Below, one piece after another: positions 15,341 to 25,072 of a stretch of 64,000 nt of DNA. How positions within the stretch are numbered: the first letter of the stretch is position 1; each line of letters opens with the position of its first letter. A program made the position numbers and the translations under genes. A model generated the notes under the pieces. It saw only the letters and a program-made list of their open reading frames with translations. It was not told the origin of the DNA and made no database searches. Source of the stretch: UBA1724 sp051884615 (GTDB taxonomy: Bacteria > Verrucomicrobiota > Lentisphaeria > Oligosphaerales > Oligosphaeraceae); assembly GCA_051884615.1 (NCBI GenBank), contig JBJEVT010000041.1, forward strand, positions 62,001 through 126,000. The letters run 5' to 3'.

Positions 15341-16936
15341 ATGTCCCAGGATTCCCGCGCCATGAAAATCAGCATCCCCCTGGAGGTGGATGCCCGTGTT
15401 GTGCCCCGGGAGGAGAGGGAATTTCTCCTGCCGCTGGCGGCACGCGCCTGCGGGCTTCGGGAGGAGGATCTGGTTTCCCTGGAGATTCGGCGCCGGAGTC
15501 TGGACGCCCGCCACAAACCCCGGGTGAAGATTCTTTATTCCCTGGCGGCGGAGCTGCGTCCCGGCGTGGCTCCCCGGGGCGGCGGCAAAGGCGTCGCCCC
15601 CCTCGTTGACGCTCCCCCGTATCGTCCCCCGGAGAACCGGTGCAATCTGCGCCAGCCCCTGGTGGTGGGGACAGGGCCGGCGGGGCTCTTCGGCGCCTTG
15701 ATCCTTGCCCAGGCGGGCGCCTGTCCCCTGATCGTGGAGCGGGGGCGGGATGTGGCGCGCCGGGGGAAGGACATCCGGGATTTCTTCGCCACCCGCCGGC
15801 TCAATCCGGAAAGCAACCTCCTCTTCGGGGAGGGGGGAGCCGGCACCTGGTCCGACGGCAAGCTCTTCACCCGGGTCCGGGATCCCCGGGCGCGCTACGT
15901 CCTGGAAACTTTCGTCGCCGCCGGAGCCCCGCCGGAAATCCTCTACTACGCCCATCCCCACCTGGGCTCCGACCGTCTTCCCGCCATCATCGCCGCCATC
16001 CGGGAGCGCATCCGCCAACTGGGGGGGCGCTTCCTCTGGGACACCCGGGTGGCCGCCGTGGAGGGAGGCCCTGCCTTCCAGGCGCTCCGTCTGCCGGACG
16101 GCTCCCGCCTGGAGGGGCCCACCGCCCTGGTGGCCTGCGGCCATAGCGCCCGGGATTTGATCCAGCAGATGGCAGGGCAGGTCCAGACGGCCCTGAAAGG
16201 CTTTCAGGTGGGCTGCCGCATCGAGCATCCCCAAAGCTTCATCAACCAGACACAATACGGGATGGCCGTCCCCCCTCCCTCCCTGGGGCCTGCGGAATAT
16301 CTCTATTCCCTTCACGAAGACGACCAGGGTCCCGGCGCCACCAGCTTCTGCATGTGCCCGGGAGGCGAGATTCTTCCCGCCACCTGCGATCCCCAAGCCC
16401 TCTGCACCAATGGAATGTCCAATGCCGCCCGGGACGGGGAATTCGCCAACTCCGCGCTGATCACCACCCTCCGGGAAAACACCTTCGCCTCCCCCCGGGA
16501 GGCCTTCGCCTTCCTCCACCACCTGGAGACCCGGCTCTTCACCCTGGGAGGCGGCAACTACTGCGCCCCCGCCCAAAGAGCCCGGGATTTTCTCCTGGGC
16601 GGCTCCTCCCCCCTGCCCTCCCGCACCAGCTACCGCCTGGGGCTGACCCCCGCCAGACTGGATCACCTGGTGCCGAATCCCGTCCGCGCCGCCCTTCGCC
16701 GCGCCCTGGCCGCCTTCGACCGGCGGGCGCCGGGGTTCTTGGCCGAGGGCACCCTGGAGGGCATGGAGACCCGGGTCTCCAGTCCCGTCCGGTTCCTGCG
16801 GCGCCCCGACACACTCTCCACCTCCATGGAGGGGCTCTATGTGGCGGGGGAAGGCGGGGGCATGGCGGGGGGCATCGTCTCCGCCGCCATCGACGGCATC
16901 CACCTGGCAGAAGCCATGCTGGGCAATCTTCCCTGA
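15341..16936 (+). CDS. FAD-dependent oxidoreductase (COG2509-type)
   Basis: 531 residues. An N-terminal 90-residue domain (SLEIRRRSLDARHKPRVKIL) is followed by an FAD-binding Rossmann motif VVGTGPAGLFGALILAQAG and IVERG, then NLLFGEGGAGTWSDGKLFT, characteristic of the uncharacterised FAD-dependent dehydrogenase family COG2509. The C terminus has the second FAD contact GLYVAGEGGGMAGGIVSAA. The substrate is unknown. The downstream esterase starts 18 bases after the stop. Confidence 0.8.
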   Translation: MSQDSRAMKISIPLEVDARVVPREEREFLLPLAARACGLREEDLVSLEIRRRSLDARHKPRVKILYSLAAELRPGVAPRGGGKGVAPLVDAPPYRPPENRCNLRQPLVVGTGPAGLFGALILAQAGACPLIVERGRDVARRGKDIRDFFATRRLNPESNLLFGEGGAGTWSDGKLFTRVRDPRARYVLETFVAAGAPPEILYYAHPHLGSDRLPAIIAAIRERIRQLGGRFLWDTRVAAVEGGPAFQALRLPDGSRLEGPTALVACGHSARDLIQQMAGQVQTALKGFQVGCRIEHPQSFINQTQYGMAVPPPSLGPAEYLYSLHEDDQGPGATSFCMCPGGEILPATCDPQALCTNGMSNAARDGEFANSALITTLRENTFASPREAFAFLHHLETRLFTLGGGNYCAPAQRARDFLLGGSSPLPSRTSYRLGLTPARLDHLVPNPVRAALRRALAAFDRRAPGFLAEGTLEGMETRVSSPVRFLRRPDTLSTSMEGLYVAGEGGGMAGGIVSAAIDGIHLAEAMLGNLP

Positions 16937-16953
16937 CCGCTCCCGACACGCCC

Positions 16954-17748
16954 ATGCGAATCTTCAACCTCCTGCACCAGCCCTTCGCCCAGACCCTGGA
17001 CGTCCCCTACCGGGAAAAGGAGTTCTACGAAGCCCACCCCGGGAACGGGGAGCGGTGCCGCCTGGATCTGACCATTCCGGAGGGAAATTCCGGCTTCGCC
17101 ACCGTCGTCTGGTTCCACGGCGGCGGCCTCACCGGCGGCATGAAGCACACCCCCATGGAACTCACCCTGGACCCCATCCACCCCAACGCCGTGGCCGCCT
17201 GCGGATACCGCCTGGCGGGCACCGGCGACGCCACGGGCCTCACCTGCCTGGAGGATGCCGCCGCCGCCCTGGCCTGGGTGCTGCGCCACATCGCCGAACA
17301 CGGGGGAGACCCCCGGAAGATTTTCGTCGCCGGCCACTCCGCCGGCGCCTATCTCACCTCCATGCTGGGCATGGATCCCCGCTGGCTCGACGCCTGGGGA
17401 TGCGACCACCGGCAGCTCCGGGGCCTCATCCCCATCAGCGGACAGTGCATCACCCATTTCACCATCCGGGAGGAGCGGGGCATCCCCATGGAACAACCCG
17501 TCTGCGACGACCTCGCCCCCCTCTATCATGCCGGCACCCCCCATCTCCCCCCCATCCTCCTGACCACCGGCGACCCGGAGCTGGAGATGTGCGGCCGCCA
17601 GGAGGAGAACGCCTATTTCTGCCGCATGCTGAAGCTCAATGGACACCGGGATGTGCAGCACCTGACCTTTCAGGGATACGGGCACGACTGCACCATCCCC
17701 TCCTTCCCCATCGCCCTCCAATTCATCCACCGCCTCGCCTGGGACTAG
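16954..17748 (+). CDS. alpha/beta hydrolase (esterase/lipase, HGGG type)
   Basis: 264 residues. WFHGGGLTGG is the oxyanion-hole motif of hormone-sensitive-lipase-like/BD-FAE esterases and GHSAGAYLTSM is the nucleophile elbow with the catalytic serine. The acid and histidine are probably in TTGDPELEM and YGHDCTIPS. Proteins of this shape often deacetylate or de-esterify small substrates or glycans. No signal peptide is seen, so it is probably cytosolic. It is convergent with the GH106-like gene. Confidence 0.8.
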   Translation: MRIFNLLHQPFAQTLDVPYREKEFYEAHPGNGERCRLDLTIPEGNSGFATVVWFHGGGLTGGMKHTPMELTLDPIHPNAVAACGYRLAGTGDATGLTCLEDAAAALAWVLRHIAEHGGDPRKIFVAGHSAGAYLTSMLGMDPRWLDAWGCDHRQLRGLIPISGQCITHFTIREERGIPMEQPVCDDLAPLYHAGTPHLPPILLTTGDPELEMCGRQEENAYFCRMLKLNGHRDVQHLTFQGYGHDCTIPSFPIALQFIHRLAWD

Positions 17749-17780
17749 CCCAAGCCCCCCCCTCTGGCGGCGCCTCCTTG

Positions 17781-20762
17781 TCACGGGGCGCCCAGGCGGC
17801 AGTCCGCCACCGAGGCGCCGGGAAGCCATTCCGGCGTCCTGAACCCATTGAAGGGATTGGGGGCGCTGGAGAACAATCCCGGCCCGGCTCCCCAGGTTTC
17901 CTCCCGCTCTGCCGAAGCATGGTGGGGACCCAGCAGATTCCGCAGGGAGGCGACAAAGCGCACCTCCACTTGATTCTCCCCGGGGCGAAGCAGGGCCTCC
18001 GGCACCCGGACCTCCCAGGGGCGCTGCCACAGCGGAGCGGGCGTCACCATGGTTCCGTTCACCAGGACCTCCAGGCAATCCAGTCCCCGGGGGTGGAGCG
18101 CCAGGCGCACTCCCCCGGCAGGGACCTGCTCCAGGGCGAGGGTGGCGAAGGCGCTCCCTTTGCCGGAGAAGAAGGGGTATCCCGCCTCGGGCAGGTTCAG
18201 AGGGGCGGGGGTGTGGTCGGGGGGTGTCAGCACGGGGCGTCCCGTCATTCTCACCCGCCGTTCTCCCTCCTGTTCCCTGCCCTGGGGGAAGAAGACCCGG
18301 AAATCCCCCACCAGGCAAGGCGTCTCGATTTCCTGGTCGAAGCGCAGATTGTTCACCGCCGTCTCGAAGACGTGGCACTGCGCCAGCTGGCGGTGGACCT
18401 GGGGGGACTGCCGGAAGAGTCCGGCGAATTCCAGCACATTCTCCCCCTGGAGCACCTGTTCCCGGGGAAGGGGGGCGATCCGGAAGGAGGGATCGAAGCG
18501 GAATCCGGCGTCCTTCCATGCCAGGGGCTTCCCGTTCAAGCGGATTTGATATTGTTCCGGGGATTCCGTCATCAGGGAGAGTCCGCCGGGGAGTTCGCCC
18601 TGCACGGTGAAGGAGACCTGGAAGCGGAAGCGCTTGGCGGCGTCGTCTTGCAGCAGTCGCCATTGCACCGAGGAGAGGGGCATTTCCTCCCAGGGTCCCT
18701 CCTCCACGGAGAGGCGGCAGAGATCCAGGGGCAGGAAATTCTCCGACACCTGGAACACTCCCCGGGAGGGGAGGGAGAGGCTCCTCGCCGGGGCGGGATT
18801 TTCCTGCGGTGCCTCGGGGGAGTCTCCGGAGACTTTCTCCAGCCACAGCCACCCGGTGCCTCCGGGGGGCAGGGAGACCCGGAACTGCCTCTCCCCGCCC
18901 GCAAGACGCCATGAGGCGGGACGCCGGGAGGCATCCTGGGGCTCCACCCAGTAGGGAAGGAGCCCGTCGGGGGCGTCTTTCAGGGTGATCCAGCCGGAGA
19001 GCGGCGTCTCCTCCCCGTGGTTCACCAGAAGCAGGAGACAGCCATTGGCGTAGGCCGTGCCCCGCACCCGCAGTTCGGGCAGGGGTTCCGGGCAGCCCAG
19101 GAGTCCCCGGGGTTCCCGGAAGACGGGGAGGTTCCGGAACCAGCGCCGTTCCTCCTCCGTGGCCTCCCGCCCATCCACAAAAGCCAGGGTCGACTCTCCG
19201 AAGCGCAGCAGTTCTCCCGGGAAGTCCTGGAGCAGCTTCAGTGTGGGGGAATCCAGCTGGGTCAGCCCGGGCAGAATCACCCGGCGATAGCGGCGCCTGC
19301 CCAGGCGCAGCCATTCCCCCTCCACCGCCCCCGTCTCCGCCAGATGGGGCTCGAAGCCGAAATGGAAGGGTTCCTGGGCGCGGTCCAGGATGTCCATGAG
19401 GGTTTCCGTGGCCTCCACCAGACGGCGCATGGCGGGGGCGCTGTCGTCCTGGCAATACTGGCACCAGGCGGAGGTCTGTGCGTGGAGGACCAGGGTATCC
19501 ACCATTTCCTCCCCCTCCGCGAGCCACTGGTTTCCCCGGGCGAAGACGTCGTTGAGCGCCCGCGCCTGGGCGAACCAGGGCTCGTGATCCCCGAAGGAGG
19601 GCGGGTAGTCCCGCTTCCGCAATCCCTTCAGGGAGTAGGCGTAGAGGTGGTTGCACAGGAAATTGATCCCGTAGATTTGCATCAGGGAATACATCCACCG
19701 CATCTTCTCCAGGGAGAGATCCCATCCGCAGCAGGCGAACATCTCCACCAGGCGCCGTTCCTGTCCCGTCTGGGCGGCCACGCTGGTCATCTGGCGCACC
19801 AGGAAGGGATAGGGTTCGTGGGTGCCCAGGTGATCCACCCCCGGCATGGAGTAGTGGGGATAATGGAAGGAGACCGCCCCGCTGCTCAAGGTCTGCTCCG
19901 CATAATCCACCTCCTGCACCTGGTGCCCCGTGAAGCCCCACCCATGCCGGCGACACCACTCCCCCAGCTTCCGGGTGTAGTTCTCCGAGAAGCAACGCCC
20001 CGCCTCCCCGTAGAACCGCCGGCGGAACGCCGCCGCCCCTGGCACCTCCAGGAAAAGCTTGCCCAGCTCCTCCCGGATCTCCACCCCGTGCCGACGGGAA
20101 AATTCACGGTAGAACCAGGGGGAATAGAAGACCTTGCCAATGCGGAGCTGGGGTTCGTCCGTGAACACCCCCGCCACCTGACGGGAGACCTCCTCGGGAA
20201 GACGGCGCAAATACTCCCCGTAGGTGCTCTCCAGGAAGGCGTCCGTCACCCGGGGATCCAGCAAATCCACATAGCAGGGATTGACCTCGTAGCGCAGAAG
20301 AAGATGCTCCCCGGGGGCTTTCCGCGCCTCCTCCACCGTCACCCGCGCCCCGTCCCGCCGACGGTATATCCCCACCCCGCGGGAATCCCAGAGCCCCTCC
20401 GAAAAATCACCAGCCACCAGATATTTCTGCTGATACTCCTCCCCCATGCCGTTCACACGCCCCCCGCCAAAGCCGCTGGGCCATCCGTTCTCGTCGTACA
20501 GCCACGCCTCCATCCCCAGACGGGACGCCTCCCGCACACACGCCTCCACGCAGGCCATGTACGAATCCCCCATGTACGGCGTCCCCAGCCCTCCGCGGGC
20601 GTGCATGAAAAATCCCCCGTATCCCCCCTCGTGCATCCGACGGATCTGACGACACAACTCCTCCGGAGCCAGGGCGTCGTTCCAACTCCAAAAGGGCATG
20701 GGACGCCATCTCTGCGAATCACCACCCGTCAACGAAAAGTCCCGCATCTTCTTCTTCTCCAC
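17781..20762 (-). CDS. large glycoside hydrolase, GH106-like (alpha-L-rhamnosidase type)
   Basis: 993 residues, no obvious signal peptide. The N-terminal block RPMPFWSWNDALAPEELCRQ then GGYGGFFMHARGGL and WLYDENGWPSGFGGG is typical of GH106 and related very large hydrolases abundant in Lentisphaerota and Bacteroidota. FTDEPQL lies in the TIM barrel and could supply a catalytic acidic residue. The C-terminal third is beta-sandwich (jelly-roll) with ENVLEFAGLF and ENQVEVRFVA strands. GH106 enzymes remove rhamnose from pectins such as rhamnogalacturonan; the exact linkage here is not predictable. MRDF at 20747 is an alternative start. Confidence 0.7.
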   Translation of the reverse strand: MEKKKMRDFSLTGGDSQRWRPMPFWSWNDALAPEELCRQIRRMHEGGYGGFFMHARGGLGTPYMGDSYMACVEACVREASRLGMEAWLYDENGWPSGFGGGRVNGMGEEYQQKYLVAGDFSEGLWDSRGVGIYRRRDGARVTVEEARKAPGEHLLLRYEVNPCYVDLLDPRVTDAFLESTYGEYLRRLPEEVSRQVAGVFTDEPQLRIGKVFYSPWFYREFSRRHGVEIREELGKLFLEVPGAAAFRRRFYGEAGRCFSENYTRKLGEWCRRHGWGFTGHQVQEVDYAEQTLSSGAVSFHYPHYSMPGVDHLGTHEPYPFLVRQMTSVAAQTGQERRLVEMFACCGWDLSLEKMRWMYSLMQIYGINFLCNHLYAYSLKGLRKRDYPPSFGDHEPWFAQARALNDVFARGNQWLAEGEEMVDTLVLHAQTSAWCQYCQDDSAPAMRRLVEATETLMDILDRAQEPFHFGFEPHLAETGAVEGEWLRLGRRRYRRVILPGLTQLDSPTLKLLQDFPGELLRFGESTLAFVDGREATEEERRWFRNLPVFREPRGLLGCPEPLPELRVRGTAYANGCLLLLVNHGEETPLSGWITLKDAPDGLLPYWVEPQDASRRPASWRLAGGERQFRVSLPPGGTGWLWLEKVSGDSPEAPQENPAPARSLSLPSRGVFQVSENFLPLDLCRLSVEEGPWEEMPLSSVQWRLLQDDAAKRFRFQVSFTVQGELPGGLSLMTESPEQYQIRLNGKPLAWKDAGFRFDPSFRIAPLPREQVLQGENVLEFAGLFRQSPQVHRQLAQCHVFETAVNNLRFDQEIETPCLVGDFRVFFPQGREQEGERRVRMTGRPVLTPPDHTPAPLNLPEAGYPFFSGKGSAFATLALEQVPAGGVRLALHPRGLDCLEVLVNGTMVTPAPLWQRPWEVRVPEALLRPGENQVEVRFVASLRNLLGPHHASAEREETWGAGPGLFSSAPNPFNGFRTPEWLPGASVADCRLGAP

Positions 20763-21309
20763 AAAATTCTCGACAAAAAAAATCCTTCGACGCCACGGTC
20801 ATTCCGCACCAGTCCGGGAGGCGCGCCCGTGCTAATTCGTATTTTGCACGAGGCACAAGATAATCCTCCAGGGGAATTCCGCATGATGGAGAGGGCGGTG
20901 GTTCCGCGGCTCCGGGGCGGGTCGCCGTCCTGCCGTCGCCCAGGGTTCTGCCCGTGTTTTCGCATATGGCGTCCCGTCTTCCTTGACGGGGGCGGGGGAT
21001 TTTTCGCGGGGATTCCGCAAAATTCCCATGTTTTCTCCTTTCGGGGCAGGAAAAATTAGCTTCCGGGAACTACATTGTCACTGTTTCTGATGAAACTTCT
21101 CCCCTAGGGGGGATGCCGTTTTTTTGCGGTTGTCGCCCGGGAGAGAAGCCTTCCTTCCCTTCGCCGCCGGACTTTCCGGGGGAGCCGGGACGCTTTCGGG
21201 CTGCCCCTCCCTCCGTTTTTCGGCTTTTGCATTGACACGACCGGAGACGCGCGGTGACGCCTGCGTCCTCCCCAAGAATACCAGCATTCCCATTCGAGGA
21301 GACAACCCC
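20763..21309. other. 547-base divergent intergenic region
   Basis: It separates the GH106-like gene (leftward) from the pseudopilin gene (rightward). It holds a consensus-like TTGACA at 21232-21237 facing the pilin, but no convincing -10 at normal distance. An A/T-rich patch at 20836-20860 (TTCGTATTTTGCACGAGGCA region) faces the hydrolase and may contain its promoter or operator. No RNA gene or coding region is supported. Confidence 0.5.
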
Positions 21310-22116
21310 ATGAAGAAGACCCTCTCCTTTACCCTCATTGAGCTGCTGACGGTCATCGCCATCATCGCCATTCTGGCCGGACTTCTCATGCCGGCCGTCA
21401 ACAGCGCCCGCGCCAAGGCCAGAACCACCTCCTGCCTCAGCAACCAGAAGAACGTGGCGATGGCGTTCATCAGCTTCAGCGACGACAACAAGAGCTACTT
21501 CCCGGCGGCCTACAGCCAGCAGAAAGAGGATGGCTCCACCTACAACGCCAGCTGGAGCGGCGTCCTGTACTCCTACATCGGCCTGACCAAGGACGCCAAG
21601 GGCGCCCATGTCCTCAAGAGCGTCCTGAACTGCTCCTCCAGCGACTTCACCGGCTCGGACTACTTCGTGGAGAACATCAGCTGCGGCTACACCTCCAATC
21701 CCCTGATCACGGATGTGAGCGGCGCCACCAAGAACGTGGACGGCATAACTGGCATTCCCACCACCTACGCCCGCGCCGCCAAGAACAGCCGCATCAAGTA
21801 CGCCTCCAACTGCATGCTGATCAGCGACGCCAACTGCACCTACTATTTCGAATCTGTTGAGAAGAGCATCGGCGCCCCCCTCACCATCGCCGGCGCCTAC
21901 GACACCAGCATCGCCCTCCAGAACGACCACAACCAGGCCAACTGGCAGGACGAGATGGCCAAACCCATCGACGCCGCCAACGCATACGTCCAGTTCTCCC
22001 GCAGCGACGATGGCTGGGTGCACAACAACAGCATCAACGCCGCCTTTGTGGACGGACACTGCGCAACCATCGCCAAGAAAAACGGCCTGACCCACACGGA
22101 GTTCGTCGCCAACTGA
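21310..22116 (+). CDS. type II secretion-type pseudopilin with H-x9-DG domain
   Basis: 268 residues. The N terminus MKKTLSFTLIELLTVIAIIA is a prepilin signal: short basic leader, FTLIELL with the glutamate at +5, then a hydrophobic helix. The C-terminal region carries the H-x9-DG signature (HNNSINAAFVDG), the mark of the DUF1559-type pseudopilin family expanded in Planctomycetota, Verrucomicrobiota and Lentisphaerota. A strong ribosome binding site (GAGGAG) lies just upstream. It stands alone with its own terminator and no secretion genes nearby, as is common for this family. Function beyond an envelope or extracellular role is unknown. Confidence 0.9.
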   Translation: MKKTLSFTLIELLTVIAIIAILAGLLMPAVNSARAKARTTSCLSNQKNVAMAFISFSDDNKSYFPAAYSQQKEDGSTYNASWSGVLYSYIGLTKDAKGAHVLKSVLNCSSSDFTGSDYFVENISCGYTSNPLITDVSGATKNVDGITGIPTTYARAAKNSRIKYASNCMLISDANCTYYFESVEKSIGAPLTIAGAYDTSIALQNDHNQANWQDEMAKPIDAANAYVQFSRSDDGWVHNNSINAAFVDGHCATIAKKNGLTHTEFVAN

Positions 22117-22165
22117 CCTTCCCCGCCGGCGCGTTGCGCCTTCTGTCCTCCCTTTGTCCACTGGT

Positions 22166-22209
22166 GCCTCGCGGAAGGGGCGATGACTCCCTCCTGCGAG
22201 GCTTTTTTT
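22166..22209 (+). terminator. rho-independent terminator after pseudopilin
   Basis: Perfect 7-bp stem GCCTCGC/GCGAGGC with a 23-base loop, followed by seven T residues. Confidence 0.8.
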
Positions 22210-22327
22210 GCCTTTTCGACCCGCCCTCCCCGCCCGCCACACTTCCCCCGCCCGACAGACATTTCCGCCCGCCCCGGTTTCCGTTCCTTCCCGCAAGCCA
22301 CCGTCAACCCCGAGAGGAGAAGCAACC

Positions 22328-23107
22328 ATGTCCCAGGATTTCCTGCCTTTTCACAGTCAAGGATGGAACGGACTTGTGGTGGACGAGCAATGGGCGAGCC
22401 TCTTTCGTCATTTCGACCAGTGGCTTGCGCGGCATCCCGGGGAGATGGTGGTGCACTACGACAGCCGGGACGTGCGGAAGATTTCCACCGACCTGGGGAC
22501 CGTCTACCTGAAGGACATCCGGGCACTGACGGACGCCGGATACCACAGACGGGATTTCTTCTCCTGGTGCAAATGGGTCTTCCGGGGCTCCCGGGCACGG
22601 GAAACCTGGGACGCCTCCGTGGATTTGCTCCGCCGGGGCTTCCTCTGCCCCAAACCCCTCCTTGCCGTTCGCAAACGCCGGGGCCTGGTGCCGCGGGACG
22701 TCTTCATCTCCCTGGAACTCCCCCTGCCCAACCTCTGGGACACCCTCCCCCAGGGCATGCCCCCCACGGGACTGGCGGAAATCCTCGCCAAGGAGCTCCA
22801 GAAGCTGCATCGTGCCGGATTCGCCCACGGAGACTGCATCCTCCGGAATCTGTGCTACGACACCCAGAGCCACCGCATCGCCTTCCTGGACAACGACCGC
22901 ACCTGGACGCCCCCCGCCATGGTGCGCCAGTTCCAGCAGGAGCGCAACCTGGCCCAGATGGCCTACAGCCTCCTGAAGCGCTTCGGCGAGAAGGTCAGCC
23001 TCCATTTCCTGGAAAGCTACGCCAGGAGGGCGGGATGGCCTTCCCGCCAGGGCGTCCAGACCCTCCTGGCCAACGCCATCCATCGACGCAACCGCAAACG
23101 ACTCTGA
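22328..23107 (+). CDS. LPS-core kinase-like protein (WaaP/KdkA-type fold)
   Basis: 259 residues, protein-kinase-like. Visible are an early VYLKDI strand (Lys62, candidate ATP-binding lysine), the catalytic loop HGDCILRN (His167-Gly-Asp169) and the metal-binding FLDNDRT (Asp188-Asn-Asp190). Kinases of this group phosphorylate heptose or Kdo of the lipid A core at the inner membrane's cytosolic face. A strong ribosome binding site (GAGAGGAG) precedes ATG 22328. Its stop overlaps the pyrK start, and a second, related kinase is at 25069. The assignment to heptose versus Kdo is not possible from the sequence. Confidence 0.7.
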   Translation: MSQDFLPFHSQGWNGLVVDEQWASLFRHFDQWLARHPGEMVVHYDSRDVRKISTDLGTVYLKDIRALTDAGYHRRDFFSWCKWVFRGSRARETWDASVDLLRRGFLCPKPLLAVRKRRGLVPRDVFISLELPLPNLWDTLPQGMPPTGLAEILAKELQKLHRAGFAHGDCILRNLCYDTQSHRIAFLDNDRTWTPPAMVRQFQQERNLAQMAYSLLKRFGEKVSLHFLESYARRAGWPSRQGVQTLLANAIHRRNRKRL

Positions 23108-23916
23108 TGCCTTCCTCCCCCGCCCCCCTCCAGCTCGCCGCCACCCTCCTCGCCCAGGAACATCTCAAGGGACTCTATTGGAGGATGCGGCTCCACGCCC
23201 CCCGGATCTGCGACGCCGCCCAGCCCGGGCAATTCGTCCAGCTGCGCCTGCCCGGACTGGAGGGGCATATTCTGCGCCGGCCTTTCAGCATCTGCGACGT
23301 GGAGGGGGAGACTCTGACCCTGGTCTACAAAGTGGTGGGCGAGGGCACCCAGTCCATGCCCCGTCTTGCGCCCGGCGAGAATCTGGACCTGCTGGCTCCC
23401 CTGGGGCATGGCTTCTCCCCCGTTCCCCCGGAGCGTCCCCTGGTGCTGCTGGGCGGGGGCTACGGCTGCGCCGCCATGCTCTTCACCGCCAGACGCCGCC
23501 GGGATGCCGGGGCGCCCCCGCCAAAGGTGCTGCTGGGCGCCCGCTCCCAGAGCGACATTCTCCTGGTCCAGGAGTTCCAGGAGCTGGGATGCTCCGTGGA
23601 ACTCTCCACGGACGACGGCTCCCTGGGGACCTGCGGCCGCATCACCGTGCTGCTGGAAAAGGCGCTGCGGGAGACGCCGGACGCCTTCCTCCAGGCATGC
23701 GGGCCCCGTCCCATGCTGAAAGCCGTCGCCCAGCTGGCATTCCGGGAGCCCCGATGCCGTTGCGAAGTCAGCCTGGACGAGCGGATGTGCTGTGGCGTGG
23801 GCGCCTGTTTCGGCTGTGTGGTGAAGGCCAAGGACCCCGCCGCCCCGGAAGGCTGGAAATATCTGCGTTCCTGCAAGGAGGGGCCGGTCTTTTCCGCGGA
23901 GGATCTCCTCTGGTAG
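23107..23916 (+). CDS. pyrK: dihydroorotate dehydrogenase B electron-transfer subunit
   Basis: 269 residues. The flavin-binding RRPFSICDVEG segment, the NAD-binding LLGGGYGCAAMLFTA region and the C-terminal [2Fe-2S] motif MCCGVGACFGC with a distal Cys (YLRSCKEGP) are the PyrK order. PyrK passes electrons from dihydroorotate oxidation by PyrD to NAD+ through FAD and the cluster. ATG 23107 overlaps the preceding stop (TGATG), so translation is probably coupled. It sits oddly between LPS genes and no pyrD is in view. Related ferredoxin-NADP reductase subunits share the fold, so the substrate partner is inferred. Confidence 0.82.
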   Translation: MPSSPAPLQLAATLLAQEHLKGLYWRMRLHAPRICDAAQPGQFVQLRLPGLEGHILRRPFSICDVEGETLTLVYKVVGEGTQSMPRLAPGENLDLLAPLGHGFSPVPPERPLVLLGGGYGCAAMLFTARRRRDAGAPPPKVLLGARSQSDILLVQEFQELGCSVELSTDDGSLGTCGRITVLLEKALRETPDAFLQACGPRPMLKAVAQLAFREPRCRCEVSLDERMCCGVGACFGCVVKAKDPAAPEGWKYLRSCKEGPVFSAEDLLW

Positions 23917-23938
23917 GCGGCTCCCCTCCCCTTCCCCC

Positions 23939-25072
23939 ATGCGCCTTCTCCTCTCCCTGTATCGCTATTTTCCCGCCGGCGGGCTCCAGATGGACGCCCT
24001 GCGTATTGCCCAGGCCGCCTGCCGGCGGGGACACCAGGTCGTCTTTCTGACCACCAGCTGGCAGGGGGCTCCTCCCGAGCTGCCGGGCTTCACGCTGCGC
24101 CTCGCCCCGCCTCTCCACGCCTGGGGAAACCTCTCCCGGATGGCCGCCTTTGGCCGGGCGGTGGAGGAGTTCCGGCGCCGGGAATCCTTCGACGGGGACC
24201 TGGCCATGAACCGGATTCCCGGAGCCCTCTACTATTTTGCGGGCGACGAGTGCATGAAACGCCTGCTCCTGCGACGCCCCGGCGGCTGGCTCCTCCGGCA
24301 TCTGCCCCGCTACCACGCCCTGCTGGCCCAGGAAAAGTCCACCCTGCTCTCCCCCCGCACCCGGAAAATCCTGGTCATCAGCCCCCGCCAACAGCGGGAT
24401 TTCCAGGAGGAATACGCCCTGCCCCCGGAAAAACTCCTCCTGCTGCCCCCGGGGATGGACCCGGGCAGCCTGCCGCCCGGGGAGCCGGAGGAGCGGGAGC
24501 GTCTTCGGCGGCAGGAGCGGGAAGCCCTGGGCATTCCCCCGGAGGACCGGATGTTCCTGATGGTGGGCTCCAACCTATTGCTCAAGGGAGTGGACCGCGG
24601 CCTGGCAGCGGTGGCTTCCCTGCCCCCGGAGGAGCGGCGCCGCTGCCATGTGGTGCTTCTGGGCAGAAACGATCCCCGGAGATTCCTGGCGCTGGCCCGC
24701 AAGTCGGGCATTGCCCCGGCCCGTGCCATCGCCCTCCCCCCCAGGCCCAGCGTGGGAAGCCTCTACCTGGCGGCGGACGTCCTCCTCCATGCCGCCCGCT
24801 CCGAAGGCGCAGGCTCCGTTCTTGCCGAGGCCATGGCCAACGGACTCCCCACCCTCTGCACGGAACTCTGCGGATTCTCCCATCTGGTGGCCCCCGCCGG
24901 AATCCCCCCTCTCCCCTCCCCCTTCCATCAGGAGGAGATGAACCAGCGCCTGGCAGAAACCCTGGGACGCCTCCCCGCCTGCCGCCGGCAAGCCTGGGAC
25001 TACGGAAGCCAGCAGGACTTCTGCCGCAGGGCGGAAGCCATCATCGACTTGCTGGAGGAGGAATGTTCATGA
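23939..25072 (+). CDS. waaG: LPS core glycosyltransferase, WaaG-like (GT4)
   Basis: 377 residues. The start LLLSLYRYFPAGGLQMDALR mirrors the WaaG N terminus, which begins with a YKYFPFGGLQ-type motif. The C-terminal GT-B domain has VGSNLLLKGVDRGLAAV and the donor-binding acidic motif SEGAGSVLAEAMANGLP. WaaG adds the first glucose to heptose II of the LPS core at the cytosolic membrane face. It follows pyrK by 22 bases and overlaps the second kinase-like gene, giving a compact LPS-core cluster. Confidence 0.82.
   Translation: MRLLLSLYRYFPAGGLQMDALRIAQAACRRGHQVVFLTTSWQGAPPELPGFTLRLAPPLHAWGNLSRMAAFGRAVEEFRRRESFDGDLAMNRIPGALYYFAGDECMKRLLLRRPGGWLLRHLPRYHALLAQEKSTLLSPRTRKILVISPRQQRDFQEEYALPPEKLLLLPPGMDPGSLPPGEPEERERLRRQEREALGIPPEDRMFLMVGSNLLLKGVDRGLAAVASLPPEERRRCHVVLLGRNDPRRFLALARKSGIAPARAIALPPRPSVGSLYLAADVLLHAARSEGAGSVLAEAMANGLPTLCTELCGFSHLVAPAGIPPLPSPFHQEEMNQRLAETLGRLPACRRQAWDYGSQQDFCRRAEAIIDLLEEECS

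Noticed and set aside
20836..20860. LacI-type operator upstream of the GH106-like gene
   Set aside because: The TTTGCAC / GCACAAG halves are only partly symmetric and no regulator gene is nearby.
22117..22327. Riboswitch before the kinase-like gene
   Set aside because: The only structure seen is the terminator of the preceding gene; no conserved aptamer elements were found.
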